Assembly: GCA_905178155.1 (NCBI GenBank)
Contig: CAJINV010000009.1
Location: 2,891,373-2,955,372 of the forward strand
Direction of reading: 5' to 3'
DNA: 64,000 bases
Source: Amoebophrya sp. A120
Taxonomy: Eukaryota; Sar; Dinophyceae; Syndiniales; Amoebophryaceae
Shown here one piece after another: positions 9,573-21,500 of this stretch. How positions within the stretch are numbered: position 1 is the stretch's first letter; each line of letters begins with the position of its first letter. Position numbers and translations under genes: made by a program. The notes under the pieces were generated by a model. The model was not told the origin of the DNA and searched no databases. It was given only the letters and a program-made list of their open reading frames with translations.

Positions 9573-12500
9573 TCAACGGCATGATGCGAAGCGTTCAGCG
9601 GTGGCGTAAAGAAAAGAGACACTTTTTTTTTGCAATGGAATTCTTATGCATACACTCGAGCGTGCGAAACTGCCAGCGGCGCTGCCTTCGCGCCTGTGCA
9701 GGCCCTGTGGCGGAGTGCTGGACCCGTTCCGAAATGAAGGCGAAATGCCTCCCCATCCCCATATCAAAATGGACATCAATGACGCGCGACGCGTCTCACT
9801 TCGTTTTGCATGCAGTAGAGCGCTGCACGTAGACCCTATCACGCCTTTCTGATGCAGGAGTCTGCTGGTGCGGGCCCTTAGCATGTTGGTAGACGTCTGC
9901 CCTGTAGGCCTTACAGCATCACAAACCGCCCGGATAAGAACGCGGCGGAGGAGTCTCTCGACTTTTCGCGTTCTTGCAAGACAGACAGGATTTTTGTTTT
10001 TCACCACAAATCGAAATCTGCTGCAACTTTTACTTTTCAGAAGGATGCGTTCTTCATAGATGCATATGGGGAGGGGGGATTTTCACTTGCAATAACCCGG
10101 CCTATGAACTGCAAAAGTATCGTACTCGTATAAATGCATTACAAATTTCCTCAGCATGAGAAAGAAAATTTGTAATGCGGATTTGCCTTAAGAAAAAAAT
10201 TTGTAATGCATGATTGCAGTACGATACTTTTGCACAGGATACGCCCGTGGTGACGACGACATAGCCGCGTGGTGGGTGATGATGATCCTTGTCAACATGG
10301 ATGCGGTTGTCCTTGTTATGAAATGCATAAATGTCTGGGTCTGGAAAATTGTGATGCTAAAATGTGCATGATGAAAACACTTCCGAATGCAGTCCGGCAT
10401 GACAACTTCCCAAAACGCTTTCTCATTCTCGTAGGCAATCCGCATGAGAAGCTGCGTTTTTGCATGACAAAAGAGGCTGCGACTTTTGTTGGTTACGCAA
10501 TACAGATTTTCTAGGTATGGAAAGCTAGCATTACAAGTTCCAACCTTCCAGAGGACCCAGACATTTTTACAATCCATACTTGTAATTCTGCAGCAAGTGT
10601 TGCGTGCGCGGACTGGTCTTGGGCGAGTGTTGAGGCGCACCGCCGGCGCTCCTGCTCGACACCGCGCCCGGCGAAGACGGGGGTGTGGCGGCGTCGTGTA
10701 GGCGATTTCTCGGAGACAGAGACGCGGAACGGGAGCGGTCTACCCGAAAGGAGTCACTGACAGCCGCGTCGTCGCCCCACAGCTTGAATATCCTAGTAAA
10801 GCAACAACGTCCCCAACTTACTACCCACAGATGTCATGCAAGAGTCTGCATATGCCTACAAAGTTTCTCCTGCGCAGCCACAACATGACAGGCAATTTCT
10901 ATCGTATGCAGATAGTATCTGGACGAGGGAGTTTGTTGTCATGCTAGAATCAGGATCATATTCATAAGCTAGTCAATTTGTCATGCGGTTTTTCAACAGC
11001 TAAACAGCATTGCACTACGAGCGGAAACATGTCATGCTCGACAGCCAGAACTTGTGGGTTTTTTGTGTAGCAGAAGATTCTTCATCTTGACAGACTAAAG
11101 GGAGGAGACTTTTTTTCTCACGATATTGAACCGGGTTTCATCATTAAGGAACGCCAGTCCCTTCTGGTCCAGCTTGCGCACCTCCTCTAACAACTCCGAT
11201 GTGCAAGAAAAAAACTGTGTAATAGTGTAATGTAACGCAGAACAGATGGAAGCAACACATTTACGCTCGTCATGTTGCCGGACAGTCATGCAGTCCACTT
11301 TTCTTCACTATGCGTTTATTTTCCACCACATGCTAGCCGTGCTTGACAGGCTCCGGCTCCCTCTGCCATGCACCGGAAGCAAATTTGTCATGCTGTCAGC
11401 CATCCACGTAAGTAGAGAATTACAACACTAAAATTAGTGTTTTCTTCCTGGAGAATATCGCACGAAAAAACTGTTTCACAGTGGTGATTTAGATTTTGCA
11501 AAATCTGCATCACAAGTTTTGTAATACGCGTGAAACTGAAAATCTGTCATGCGGGGTTCCTAGGGGAAAACACAGCTAGAAATCCATTGTCTTGCATGTG
11601 TGGCATGACGCACACTTCTGCGATCGATTTTCTGCATCACAAGTTCACAGTGAAACAGTTTTTTCTTGCGATAGATCATATCGGAGTTGATACTCAAACT
11701 GTTCAACAGCGGGTCCTCGTCTGGCTCTTGGGTTTCTTGTATAAAATGCAAAAGCATCGCACTCGTTGTATTGCAATCATACATTACAAATCTTTTTCTT
11801 AAGGTAGATCCGCATTACAAATTTTGTTTCTCATGCTGAGGACATCTGTGATGCATTTATACGAGTACGATACTTTTGCACAGGATATCTTGCAGCAGAA
11901 CGCCATCGCCATCCGAAGTATGCTCGTTTTGCCTCCTTAGACGACCGCTCTCTACTTCGTCCTCCTCCTCCACGCGGGACGACGAGCTGTACTTATTTCT
12001 CGTCGCGCTAGAAGAACTACCTCCCGTGGTCGGGGGCCCCCGCCCTGGTCGTGCCCCTGGTGCGTATGAACTGCAAAAGTAGTATCGTACTCCCTCGTAT
12101 AAAAAATGCATACACAAATTTCCTCAGCATGAGAAATAAAATTTGCAATGCGGATGTACCTTAGCAAAAGAATTTGTGATGCATGATTGCAATACAAGTA
12201 CGATACTTTTGCACAGGATACTGCGCCGTCGCTGGCCATCGCAGGACGACCACCCGATACCTCATGCAGCCGTGGTGATGCGCGGGAAAAGAAAGACATC
12301 GAGGTTGACGGAAAAAGCATTCCTATCCTGAGTAAAAACGTCCCCACACCAGAGTTGTCATGCAGATTTGCAATGACAGGAACATTTGTAATGCGCATCG
12401 CCAGGAGAGGCATTGTTAGTCGTGTTTTGGAATTTGTAATGCTGTAAACAGGATGAGTAGATGGATTTCTGATGCAGCTGGCCTTGCGAACCTGCACTAC

Positions 12501-15500
12501 ACTACGGACTGCAACTTGTGATGCGTGACCCCCAAAAGTTCTAGGTTTGTGTTGCAAAATCCCCATCTTGACTCTGGTGTCGGGATGTTTTTACTCAGAA
12601 TAACTCCGGCGGTCGTGTCCCCGCCGAGCGGTGGTTTCCCCGAAAAGACTTCGGCGCTGGCGTTTCTCGTCTTGCCACCTCGCAGCATCAAGTTGGTAAC
12701 GTTACTCCCGTTGTAGTACTATCCGCTGCAAAAGTTGTACTAGCGCACTAGTAAAGTAGACATGATGTTCTTGATCATGATCGCAGAGCAAATTTATTAA
12801 ACTTGATCTCATCGAGTGAGAAATCATATGAATGCGGTTGAGAAAGACATGATTCATATTCTTGAGTGACTGCATTCAGAGTTTTAGTTGTACGCAATGT
12901 ACTTTTCGCTGAACATCATACTTTTGCAATCCATATTATCCCGGCACTGCTAGAGGGGGACCCCAGCAGCGCAGTAGCATCAGCTCCCATCGCGACGGTA
13001 GACTGAGAAGAATAAGACTGCACGCCCGGCAACACCTCCCACACACTGTAGCGCCAGGGAGGGCCGTTGGAGGACACAAGACCCCTGCTCACCACGGCCC
13101 CGCCGACCGCAAAGAGCGGGCTTCTTTCCAAGTAGAAACTCCGCTCGTCGATTCTGTTCGAGGGCGAAAATATTCTGGACAGTCGGCCTGTGCTGGTGCC
13201 GGAAAATGAATTATCCCCCCGGTCGGGCTTCCGCAGCTGCGTGGAAAACGTCTCGCTCGTAGTCAGAAGACCTGCGCCCAACGTGGTACTCACGCCGTTA
13301 CTCAGTAAGTTATTTTGAAACTTCGCTTCGGTAAAGTTGCGCAACCTATCCTGTGCAAAAATATCGCACTCGTATAAATGCATTACAAATTTCCTCAGCA
13401 TGAGAAATAAAATTTGTAATGCAGATTTGCCTTGGAAACAAGATTTGTAATGCAGGACTTGCATTTATACGAGTACGATACTTTTGCACAGGATACAACC
13501 CCCCGCGCGATAAAACGAAGCGATGATTCCAGTATTCGAACTTTTTGTGCGACAGCTTCAGCGCCTTATTGCAAGCAAAAATCCCCCCTCCCCATAGCTG
13601 AAAGTTTGTCATGCATATTTGTGCCCACAAATCGGGTCTGTCTTGCCAGAAGGCACATTCAGGCTGCCCGCCACGTTAATACGCAGGCCATTTGTAATGC
13701 GGTAAGGCCTACAGGGTAGCCGTCTACCATGCTAGGCGCCTACGCCAAAAGGCCCCTGCCTAGGCTTAGGATCTGCGTGCCGTCTTCTACTGCAACACAG
13801 ATCTGATTTGTGTATCCAAATCCAGCATCAGAAATTTCGTTTTGATACGGGTAGGGGGGATATTTCCTTTTGATACGCCTGCACTGCACCATCTATCGCT
13901 TTCTCGACAGAAACACCACTGTCCTTTCGTCCTGGTCCTTCTACTTCATCGATCGAAGCTTCCGCTAGTATCCTGTGCAAAAATACTCGTACTAACAAAT
14001 TGGAATTGCGTTCTTTATACACATAGAAAAATCTACGTTGTGGGTGTCCAGGTGAGTTCGCTTTGCAAATCTCATTTATGCTGAGTCAATTTTAATTTCA
14101 ATTTCAATGTTTTTGTAAATGCGATTCACACAGCATTCACATTCTAGTACGATCCATTTGTAACGACCCATAGCCAGGCGCCCGCTCCAACTTTTTTCCG
14201 CTTGGTAAATTTCCTGCAGCTGAGCGCCGACCCGCCTCGCCTCCTGCTTCAGAGTGGCGAGCGCAGCTCCGGTTATGCATTGCAAATATGTCTGGCGTTT
14301 TGTCTGGAAACAGCACCTTGGTACAGCACAGTGAACGAAGAGAGCCAGCACTTGAGTTGTTAAATCAATTTTGAATGTTTTTGAATTTCTCATGCAAGGT
14401 GTCACGCATGCTTTTTGGACCTGGCATAATGAAGACGAGAAGACACACACCGAAGAATTTTTTGTCACTTGAATTAAGTAAAAAGTAGGAATCTTGTGAT
14501 GCGAAAGTTGACAGATCTGTGATGCATGGCTAGTAGTCGTGGCAACCCTTATTTCTGTCGTCAGCTGTAACTACCCAGTTTGTCATGCAAAACACGTCGG
14601 CACTAGAACGCGGAATACGAGCCGAGAAATTTGATGCCGTACACCAGAACGACCTGGCTCTGTCATGCAAAGCGCAGCAACACAAATCCGCTGCGTTTTT
14701 CCAGACACCGCAGCAGCTGACATAAGTATTTGCATTCGATATCGGTGCTGCGAAGCTGATCTTCGAGGGGTCCTGCGCCCGTGGTCTGTCTTCTTTCCTC
14801 TCCTGGGAAGAACTGTCGTGGAGAGGAAACAACCAGTCCGCGGCTGGTGCGCTCCTTGTCCTTGTCCTTGAACTCCTCCTCAAGCATGTTTTTTTCCGTT
14901 TCGCACTGCTTTTCCAACGTTTCCTTTTCGATCGCGAACTATCAAATGCAAATATGCTTGGGTCTGGAGAATTGCCAGGTTTGTCATGCATTTTTTGCAG
15001 GACCCATGAGGCCTGTCATGCATGACCTAGCATCGCGGATTTTTAGAGGACTTCCTGATGCGTATTCCGCATGAGAAATGCCCTCTCTGCGGAGCACAAA
15101 CTGGGCTCCTCTTGCTGTGGCATGCAATACAGATTTTTTTGGAATCCATATACAGCGTTACAAGTCGCCACTTTCCAGACCCAGACATATTTGCATTTGA
15201 TACGAACGCCCTCTCGAGTTCTCGTCTCTTCCGCAGCACGCTTCGTTCCGCTTCCTCGGCCACCTGGGCCAGCCTCCTATCAAATGCAAAAATGTCTGGG
15301 TCTGGAAAATTGGAACTTGTATTGCGTGTGCAGGATTCCAGAAAAATCTGTGTTGCATAAAAGCACCAAGAGCGCCGCGTTTTCATCATGAGAAAGCGCA
15401 GTTTGTAATGCGCAATAAGCATGAGAAAGTGTCTCAAAAATTTGTCATGCTCCAGTGCTCTTACAGGCGCAGTCACTCATGGCCATTCAGCATTACAGGT

Positions 15501-18500
15501 TTCCAGACGGAGACATATTTGCAATGCATACCTCCGCTCGGTGGCCGACAGCCGCTCCAAGCCCTCGACGAGTGCGTTCACAGCGCTGGTGTTCTCGTCC
15601 GTCGGATTCTGTTATCCTGTGCAAAACAAGTATCGTAGTCGTATAAATGCAAGTCTTGCATTACAAATACCAGCCATGCCCCGGCTGACGCCGGGGCGAG
15701 CGGCTGTTGTGGCGGGGCAGGACTATTTGCGGATCGGGCCACAGTGCCAGAGCTTTGCGCACGGCGTGATAGTTCGAAGGAAATACTGGCGCCGGTTTGC
15801 GCCATCTCAACCCGCTGGGCCTCCTGCGCGCTTCCCGCGCCTTCAGGCGCTATGCGCAGGGAGCAGCTGCAGCGAAGCTTGGGGGCGAAGAGAAGCCGCT
15901 CCGACATAGATGCCGAAGGAAGCAGAACGGGGGCCGCAATGCCCTTTTTTGATCACCCACCCGCCCCCGCCCTAAAAGCTTCTCGGCGGAAATCGCTGGC
16001 GCGAGAGGGTGGCGCGAGAGGGTGGCGCGAAAGGGCGGCGCGAGAGGGTAGCGCGGGAGGGTAGCGCGAAAGGGTGCGGGCCTGCGCGATGAAAAGGCCC
16101 AAACAAAATTGGCCGCGTGCCGGGCGGATTCGAGTTTTTGCAACCCTCTCGCAGACCCTCTTTTTCACCTCCTCCGAGAGGTGTTGCGAATAATCCGGCT
16201 ATACTCGCCGGCAGAGGTCGACAGAGGTGGCCGAGAGGTGGCCCAGAGGGTGCGCGAGAGGTTCGCCCTTATTCGCGCAACCTCTCGGCACCTCTGTCCA
16301 CCTCTCGCGTGCCCTCTTTTTTACCTCTCGGCCACCTCCGTGCCGCTTAGCGGCCCCAAAGGGTGACCCCTTCGGCGGGCTATACTCGCGCCACCTCTCG
16401 GCCACCCTCCCGAACTACCTCCCGCGCCACCTCTCCGCCTCTGTCGACCTCTTTTTGACCTCTTTTTGACCTCCCGGCCACCTCTCGTTTACCCTCTCTA
16501 GCCAATATTTTCGCATGAATTAACTACTATTAATGATGATTAAGGTCATTGAGGGGTCGTTGAGGGGTCTTCGACCCCCCGAAGGGGGTTCATTGACCCC
16601 CCTTGGGTACCCCTTCGTTTTTCGAGGCCCCCCGAAGGCCCCTCGAAGGCCCCCCAAAGGGGCTCCGTTGACCCCCCCCTTCGGGGGCTCATTGAACCCC
16701 CTTCGGGGGGCCTTCGGCGTAGTAAATTTCTGTTTTTCTCGAGGCACCCCTTCGGGGGGCCTTCGGGGGGCCTTCAGGGGGCCTTCGGGGGGCCTCCGAC
16801 CGACGGCCTTCGGGGGGCCTTCGGGGGGTCTTCGGGGGGCCTTCGGGGGGCCTTCGGGGGGTCTTCGGGGGGTCTCCGGGGGTCTTCGGGGGGTCTTCGG
16901 GGGGTCTTCGGGGGGCCTCGGGCGGACGCCGTCGAGCGACGCCAAGAAGTTTGGTTTGCAATGCGCGCGGGGTCTTCGTCTTTCTTTACGATGGCGCTGC
17001 GGGTCTCGCACTTGCGTGGGGCCGAAACAACGGCAAGACCCGAAACACCCACGGCGCCATGCCCTTCGGCGGGTTGTTCGGCCAAGCCAAAGGCTTTTTT
17101 CGTATGCGGGTGGGGCCGCTGCGGTCTCAAATGCGGGCGGCGCCGCCGTGGTTTCTTTCGTTTAGTTTTTGGTGCGGGCGGCGCCGCTTTTCTTTCGTCT
17201 GTAAGTACTCTTCCAAAGGCGGGCGGAGCCGCTTTAGTTTCAAGGCGGGCGGGGCCGCTTCGGCTCTTTCCGCCGCGCTACGCAGCCAACGCGCTTGCTT
17301 CTTTTTGCCTTTGCCCCTCCCCTTGCTTGCCCGACGCCTTGGCCATCGGGGCGGCTTTCGCCTTTCTTTGGGGCCGCCCGCGGCTTGCTTTGCTCTTCGG
17401 CTTCGGCCTCGGCCTCGGCCTCCCTCGGCACCGCCTTCGGCTTCGCGACCGCCACAATCTTGCTTCCTTCGCCCGCTTTGCGGCCGGCTCGGCCTCCTGC
17501 CCCTCCGGCACGCTTGAGGCACCACGCAACCGGAGGAGAGGGCGCCCCGCAGTTGCCAGTCGGCTCAACTACTACTACCAACCGCGAAGAGCGTCGCCAC
17601 AAAGGCCCAGGGTGGGCGCTGGAATGTGTGCGATTGGATTGGAGCGCAAGCGGTGCAGATGTTCGCTGCGCGCGTTCCCGTGGCCAACCCCACCACCTAC
17701 ATACAAACCAGCGCCTTGAGCCGCAGCAGCCGCCTACATTCCAGTGCTCTGGGCCACGCAAGAAGTGTCCAGGGCGGGCGCTGGAATGTAGGCGGCCGGA
17801 TTCATTTGCGCGTTCGGAAGCTGCGCGGCTGTTTGTTTTGCGAGTTTCCAAGGCCGCCAAGTCAGCCGCCTACACTCCAGCGCCCTTGGCCTCGCCAGAA
17901 TGAAGGACCAAGGGCGCTGGAACATAGCTGGCCGGAGGGATTTGAGCGCAAGTTGCGCAGATGTTCGCGCACTTTGCGAGCTTCCCTGCCAAAGCCAGCC
18001 GCCTACATTCCACCACCCTGGACCCTTCTGGTGTGGCCCATAGCGCTGGAACGAATGGAGGCGGCTGGCTTTGCGCGCGGGTAGCACGGATGTTCGCCTT
18101 GCGAGTGTCCAGGGCCAAGCCCGCCACCTAGGTAGGTTCCAGCGCTCACTCTGAACCACAGCAGAAGGGCCCAGGGCGCTGGAATTCGGGCGACTGGCAG
18201 GCTTTGGGCGCAAGCGGCGCAGGTGCTCTCTGTGCGAGTTTCCGTGCCCAAGGCCGCCGCCTACATTCCAACCAATCAAAGAACGCCCTGGGCCACGCCA
18301 GAATGAAGGGCCCGGAGCGCCTTCGCATAGGCGGCGGGCTGGAATTGGGCGCCACTTGCGCGGTTGTTCGCCGTGCGGGCTTCCGTGACCAAATCAAACG
18401 CCTATATTCCAGCGCCCTTGGCCTCAGCAGCAGGGCCCAGAGCGCTTCCTTGCAGGCGGGCGGCTGGATTTGAGCAGAAGCCGCGCAGCTGTTCGCTTCG

Positions 18501-21500
18501 CGAGTTGGCTTCCAAGGCCGGGCCAATCGCCTAGATTCCGGGCCGGCCGGCGCCAACTTTGAGCCGGATCAGAAGTGTCCAGGGCGCTGGAAATGTAGGC
18601 GGCTAGACTTCCGCGCAAGTTGCGTCGATGTCCCCTTTGCGCGTTTCCGTGGCCACACCAGCCGCCTACACGCACCCCAACGCCCTGAGCCCCACCAGAA
18701 GGGCCCAGGGCGCTAGAATGCAGGCGGCTGGATTTCAGCGCAGGTGACGCGGATGCTCGCTCTGCGAGTGTCTGTGGCCTGCCAAGCCAGCCGCCTGCAT
18801 TCATTCCAGCGCACCGAGCCACGCCAGGAGGGCGCAGGGTGTTGCAATGTACGTAGGCGGCTGGAGGGATTTGAGCGCAGGTGGCGCGCGTGTTCGCTCA
18901 CTCTGCAGTTGCCCGTGGCCAGCCCAGGCGCCTACATTCCCGCGCCCGCTTTGGGCCACGCCAGATGTTTCACGGGCGCTGGAGTGTAGGCGGCCGGGCC
19001 CGGTCACTTCAGCAAAAGTGGCGCAGATGTTCGCTTTGCGTGAGCCACACCCACCAGAGCGAAGGGTCAGCGAGCGGCGCTGGAGTGTGGCCGCCTGGGC
19101 TCAGTCACGCACTTGAGCAAAATTGGCGAAGATGTGCGCTGTGCGAGTTTCCGTGGCCAAACCAGCCGCCTACGTTCCAGCGCTCTGAGCCGCGCCAGAG
19201 GAGTCCAGCTAACGAGCGCGCTGGAGCATAGACGGCGGGATTTGGGCAAAGGTGGCCCAGATGTTTTCTGTGCCTCGGCTCGCCTGCGAGCTTCCGCGGC
19301 CGAGCCAGCTCTTTAAATTCCAGATCCCTGAGCCAGACCAAAAGGGCCGGCCCAAAGCGCTTGAAGGTAGCCGACGGACCACATTTGAGCGCACGGCGCG
19401 CGTGGGCGCAGATGTTCCCGTGGCCCAACCGGCCACGAACATTCCAAAGCCCTGAGCCTCGCCAGAAGAGTGCTGTCCCGGGTGCCGGAAGGTAGGCGGC
19501 CGCCCGGGCCGGCTTGGGAGCAAGAAGATGGCGCAGATGCTCGCGCTGCGAGGGGGTTTGAGCGCCCATGCCCAGGCCAACCGCCTGCATTCCCAGCGCT
19601 CTGAGCCACACCAGAAGGGCCCAGGGCGCTGGAATATAGGTGGCCGCGGCCGGAGTTGAGCCAGCGCAAGTGACGCAGATTTTCGCTGTGCGAGTTCCTC
19701 TGGGCCGCTTAAGTTTTTGGCACCCATCGGCGAGGCCGCCTCTGTTTCGCCTGGCTGGCAGACTGCCCCCAAACAAAATGGATGCCGGCCGGGGGCCGGC
19801 GCGACGGCTTGGTTGCGGTGTAATAGGGGCGGGCCCGCCTCGGTTCTCTGTCCAGGACGCCTCGGCCCTGCCGCAACATGCGGCGCGCTTCTCTTTGTTT
19901 GCGTTTGTTGACTGCCTGCGCGGGCCCCTCGCTCGGGGCCGCGGCTACAGTTCGTTGTTTGTGTGCGCGCCTGCTTGAGCGACGGGCGGGCCGGCCGCCC
20001 GGGCCTTGGTGGGCTTTCGGCGCCAGTGCCCGTTTGTTGTGGTATGCCCGGCCCGCCCAACAGGCGTCCTAGCGGAAGGGCGCGCGCGCGCGCCGGATTC
20101 ATCATGCCGGGGCGGTGCCAGATTGGGCGCTCCAAGCAAGGCCGGCGCCGGGCCTTGACAAGGTACGGAGACCCAGCAAGGCAGCTGGTTCCCGGTAGAA
20201 GTTCATTTATGGGCATCCGAGCCAGATGGCGCCAGGCCCTGGCCAAGCCTGCCAAACGGCCGGCGCCAGGCCCTAGCGGTGCTGGACGGTGCCCGGGGGC
20301 GCCAGGGGCGGCAGGCCGGCGCAAGATTCTGGGTGGCGAGGCCACTCAGCCTACGATCGGGCTAGCTGATGCCAGCCACCCGGCTCACTGATCGCGGCCG
20401 GGGTTGTGCGGCGCAGCTAGATTTATTTCGGCGAAGGATGGAAGCCTGCTAGCCGCGGCCAGATCCTTCCTGCCTGGCCAATGAGGCGGCTGCCACGCAC
20501 ATTGTGGCCGAGGCGGCGCAGAGCCTTTGCAGGGCCTACGAACGCCATATCCTGGTGGGCCGAGCCTGCTAGCCGATGCAAAGAAATCGAAAGCATTGCG
20601 CGAGGGAGGCAGTCTGGCATAGGCCTTGGGGAGGCGGAGCAAAGGCCTTGGGAAAGGTCTCGGGGCTTGCCTGCGCTCGCAAAGCCGCTCGCGCTGTCCT
20701 CGGGGACAAGCCCTGGCGGGGCCTCGGGGGCATATGGCCGCTGGGGTTTATGTTTCTTTCGAAGTCAAGTCGCCCTCTTCTTGGGGCCGTTTTTTCTAGC
20801 TGCCCACTGTCCATCAAGATAGGGTCGGCCAAACGGCCGACCCCCATCTTGTATAATAGATAGTAATTTTTCTTAAGGTAAATCAGCATGACATCCATTA
20901 TTTTTAATTTACCTATAAATACAATATTTCCTATCATGTTTCTTAACTTTCCTCTTTTGCTATAGAATACAGAGTTTTTTTTCTCATGCTGAGAAAATTT
21001 GTAATGCATTTATACGAATAGGATAGTACCTTTACAGTTCATATCTGTTTCTGCAGCTCTTCGACCTGGACGAGTTCGTTCGCTTTTTCGTGACATTTTT
21101 CCCAGGATTTTGCCCAGTTTTTCTTCTTCGTCTCGAAATCGCGCTCCAAAACCTGCAGCTCGGGATCGTTGATCATGTTGTTCGGCAAGATGGAAAACTT
21201 TTGCTCCAAGGCGGAGAAAGCTTTTTTCTGTTTTTCCTTATCAAATGTAAAAATGTCTGAGCCTAGAAGAATGCAAGTTTGTCATGCTTGTCTGGCATGA
21301 CTCTTAAACCTGTCATGCACATTACCAAAGAGCCCCACTTTTGTGTTATGCAGAAACGTAGTCTGTCATGCAGAGTAGGCAACACCTAGAAGCTCAGAAA
21401 CTTGTCATGCTGAGCCAGCACTTGTGGCTCCGCATGATACGCCACCCAGCATCACAAGTTTCCAGACCCAGACATTTTTGCATTTGATATTCCTGCAACA

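Larger units (their letters stand above)
15672..20865. repeat. GC-rich insert within the giant family B element
   Basis: Composition changes abruptly at both edges. It contains several repeat arrays (listed below) separated by GC-rich sequence without a recognisable gene. Open frames exist in all six frames, as expected from high GC and few stops. Confidence 0.75.
15613..21043. mobile_element. Giant family B element (5.4 kb) carrying GC-rich satellite-like DNA
   Basis: The left end TATCCTGTGCAAAACAAGTA and its normal family B interior run to about 15671. The family B right half (from about 20865, with CATGCTGAGAAAATTTGTAA) ends at CATA, 21043. The TSD TCTGT is exact on both sides, 5.4 kb apart. 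Removal joins ELQKQNPTDE in frame. The 5.2 kb between the two halves is GC-rich and repetitive. Confidence 0.85.

Noticed and set aside
12688-12720. A separate gene starting at the ATG at 12686-12688
   Set aside because: The decayed family B element at 12720-12935 can be removed in frame, linking this exon to the upstream exons; the ATG is then internal. Not fully excluded.
16520-17011. Long Pro/Arg-rich open frame on the minus strand (and Gly-rich on plus)
   Set aside because: It is the translation of the GGCCTTCGGGGG array; all frames are open because the repeat lacks stops.
17278-17860. Basic/Ala-rich open frames near the 115-bp array
   Set aside because: Same GC-driven effect; no in-phase neighbours and no element-defined exons.
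19209-20345. A 378-codon minus-strand open frame
   Set aside because: It lies in the GC-rich insert of the giant element. Composition is Pro/Ala/Arg/Gly without ordered motifs, and other frames are open too.
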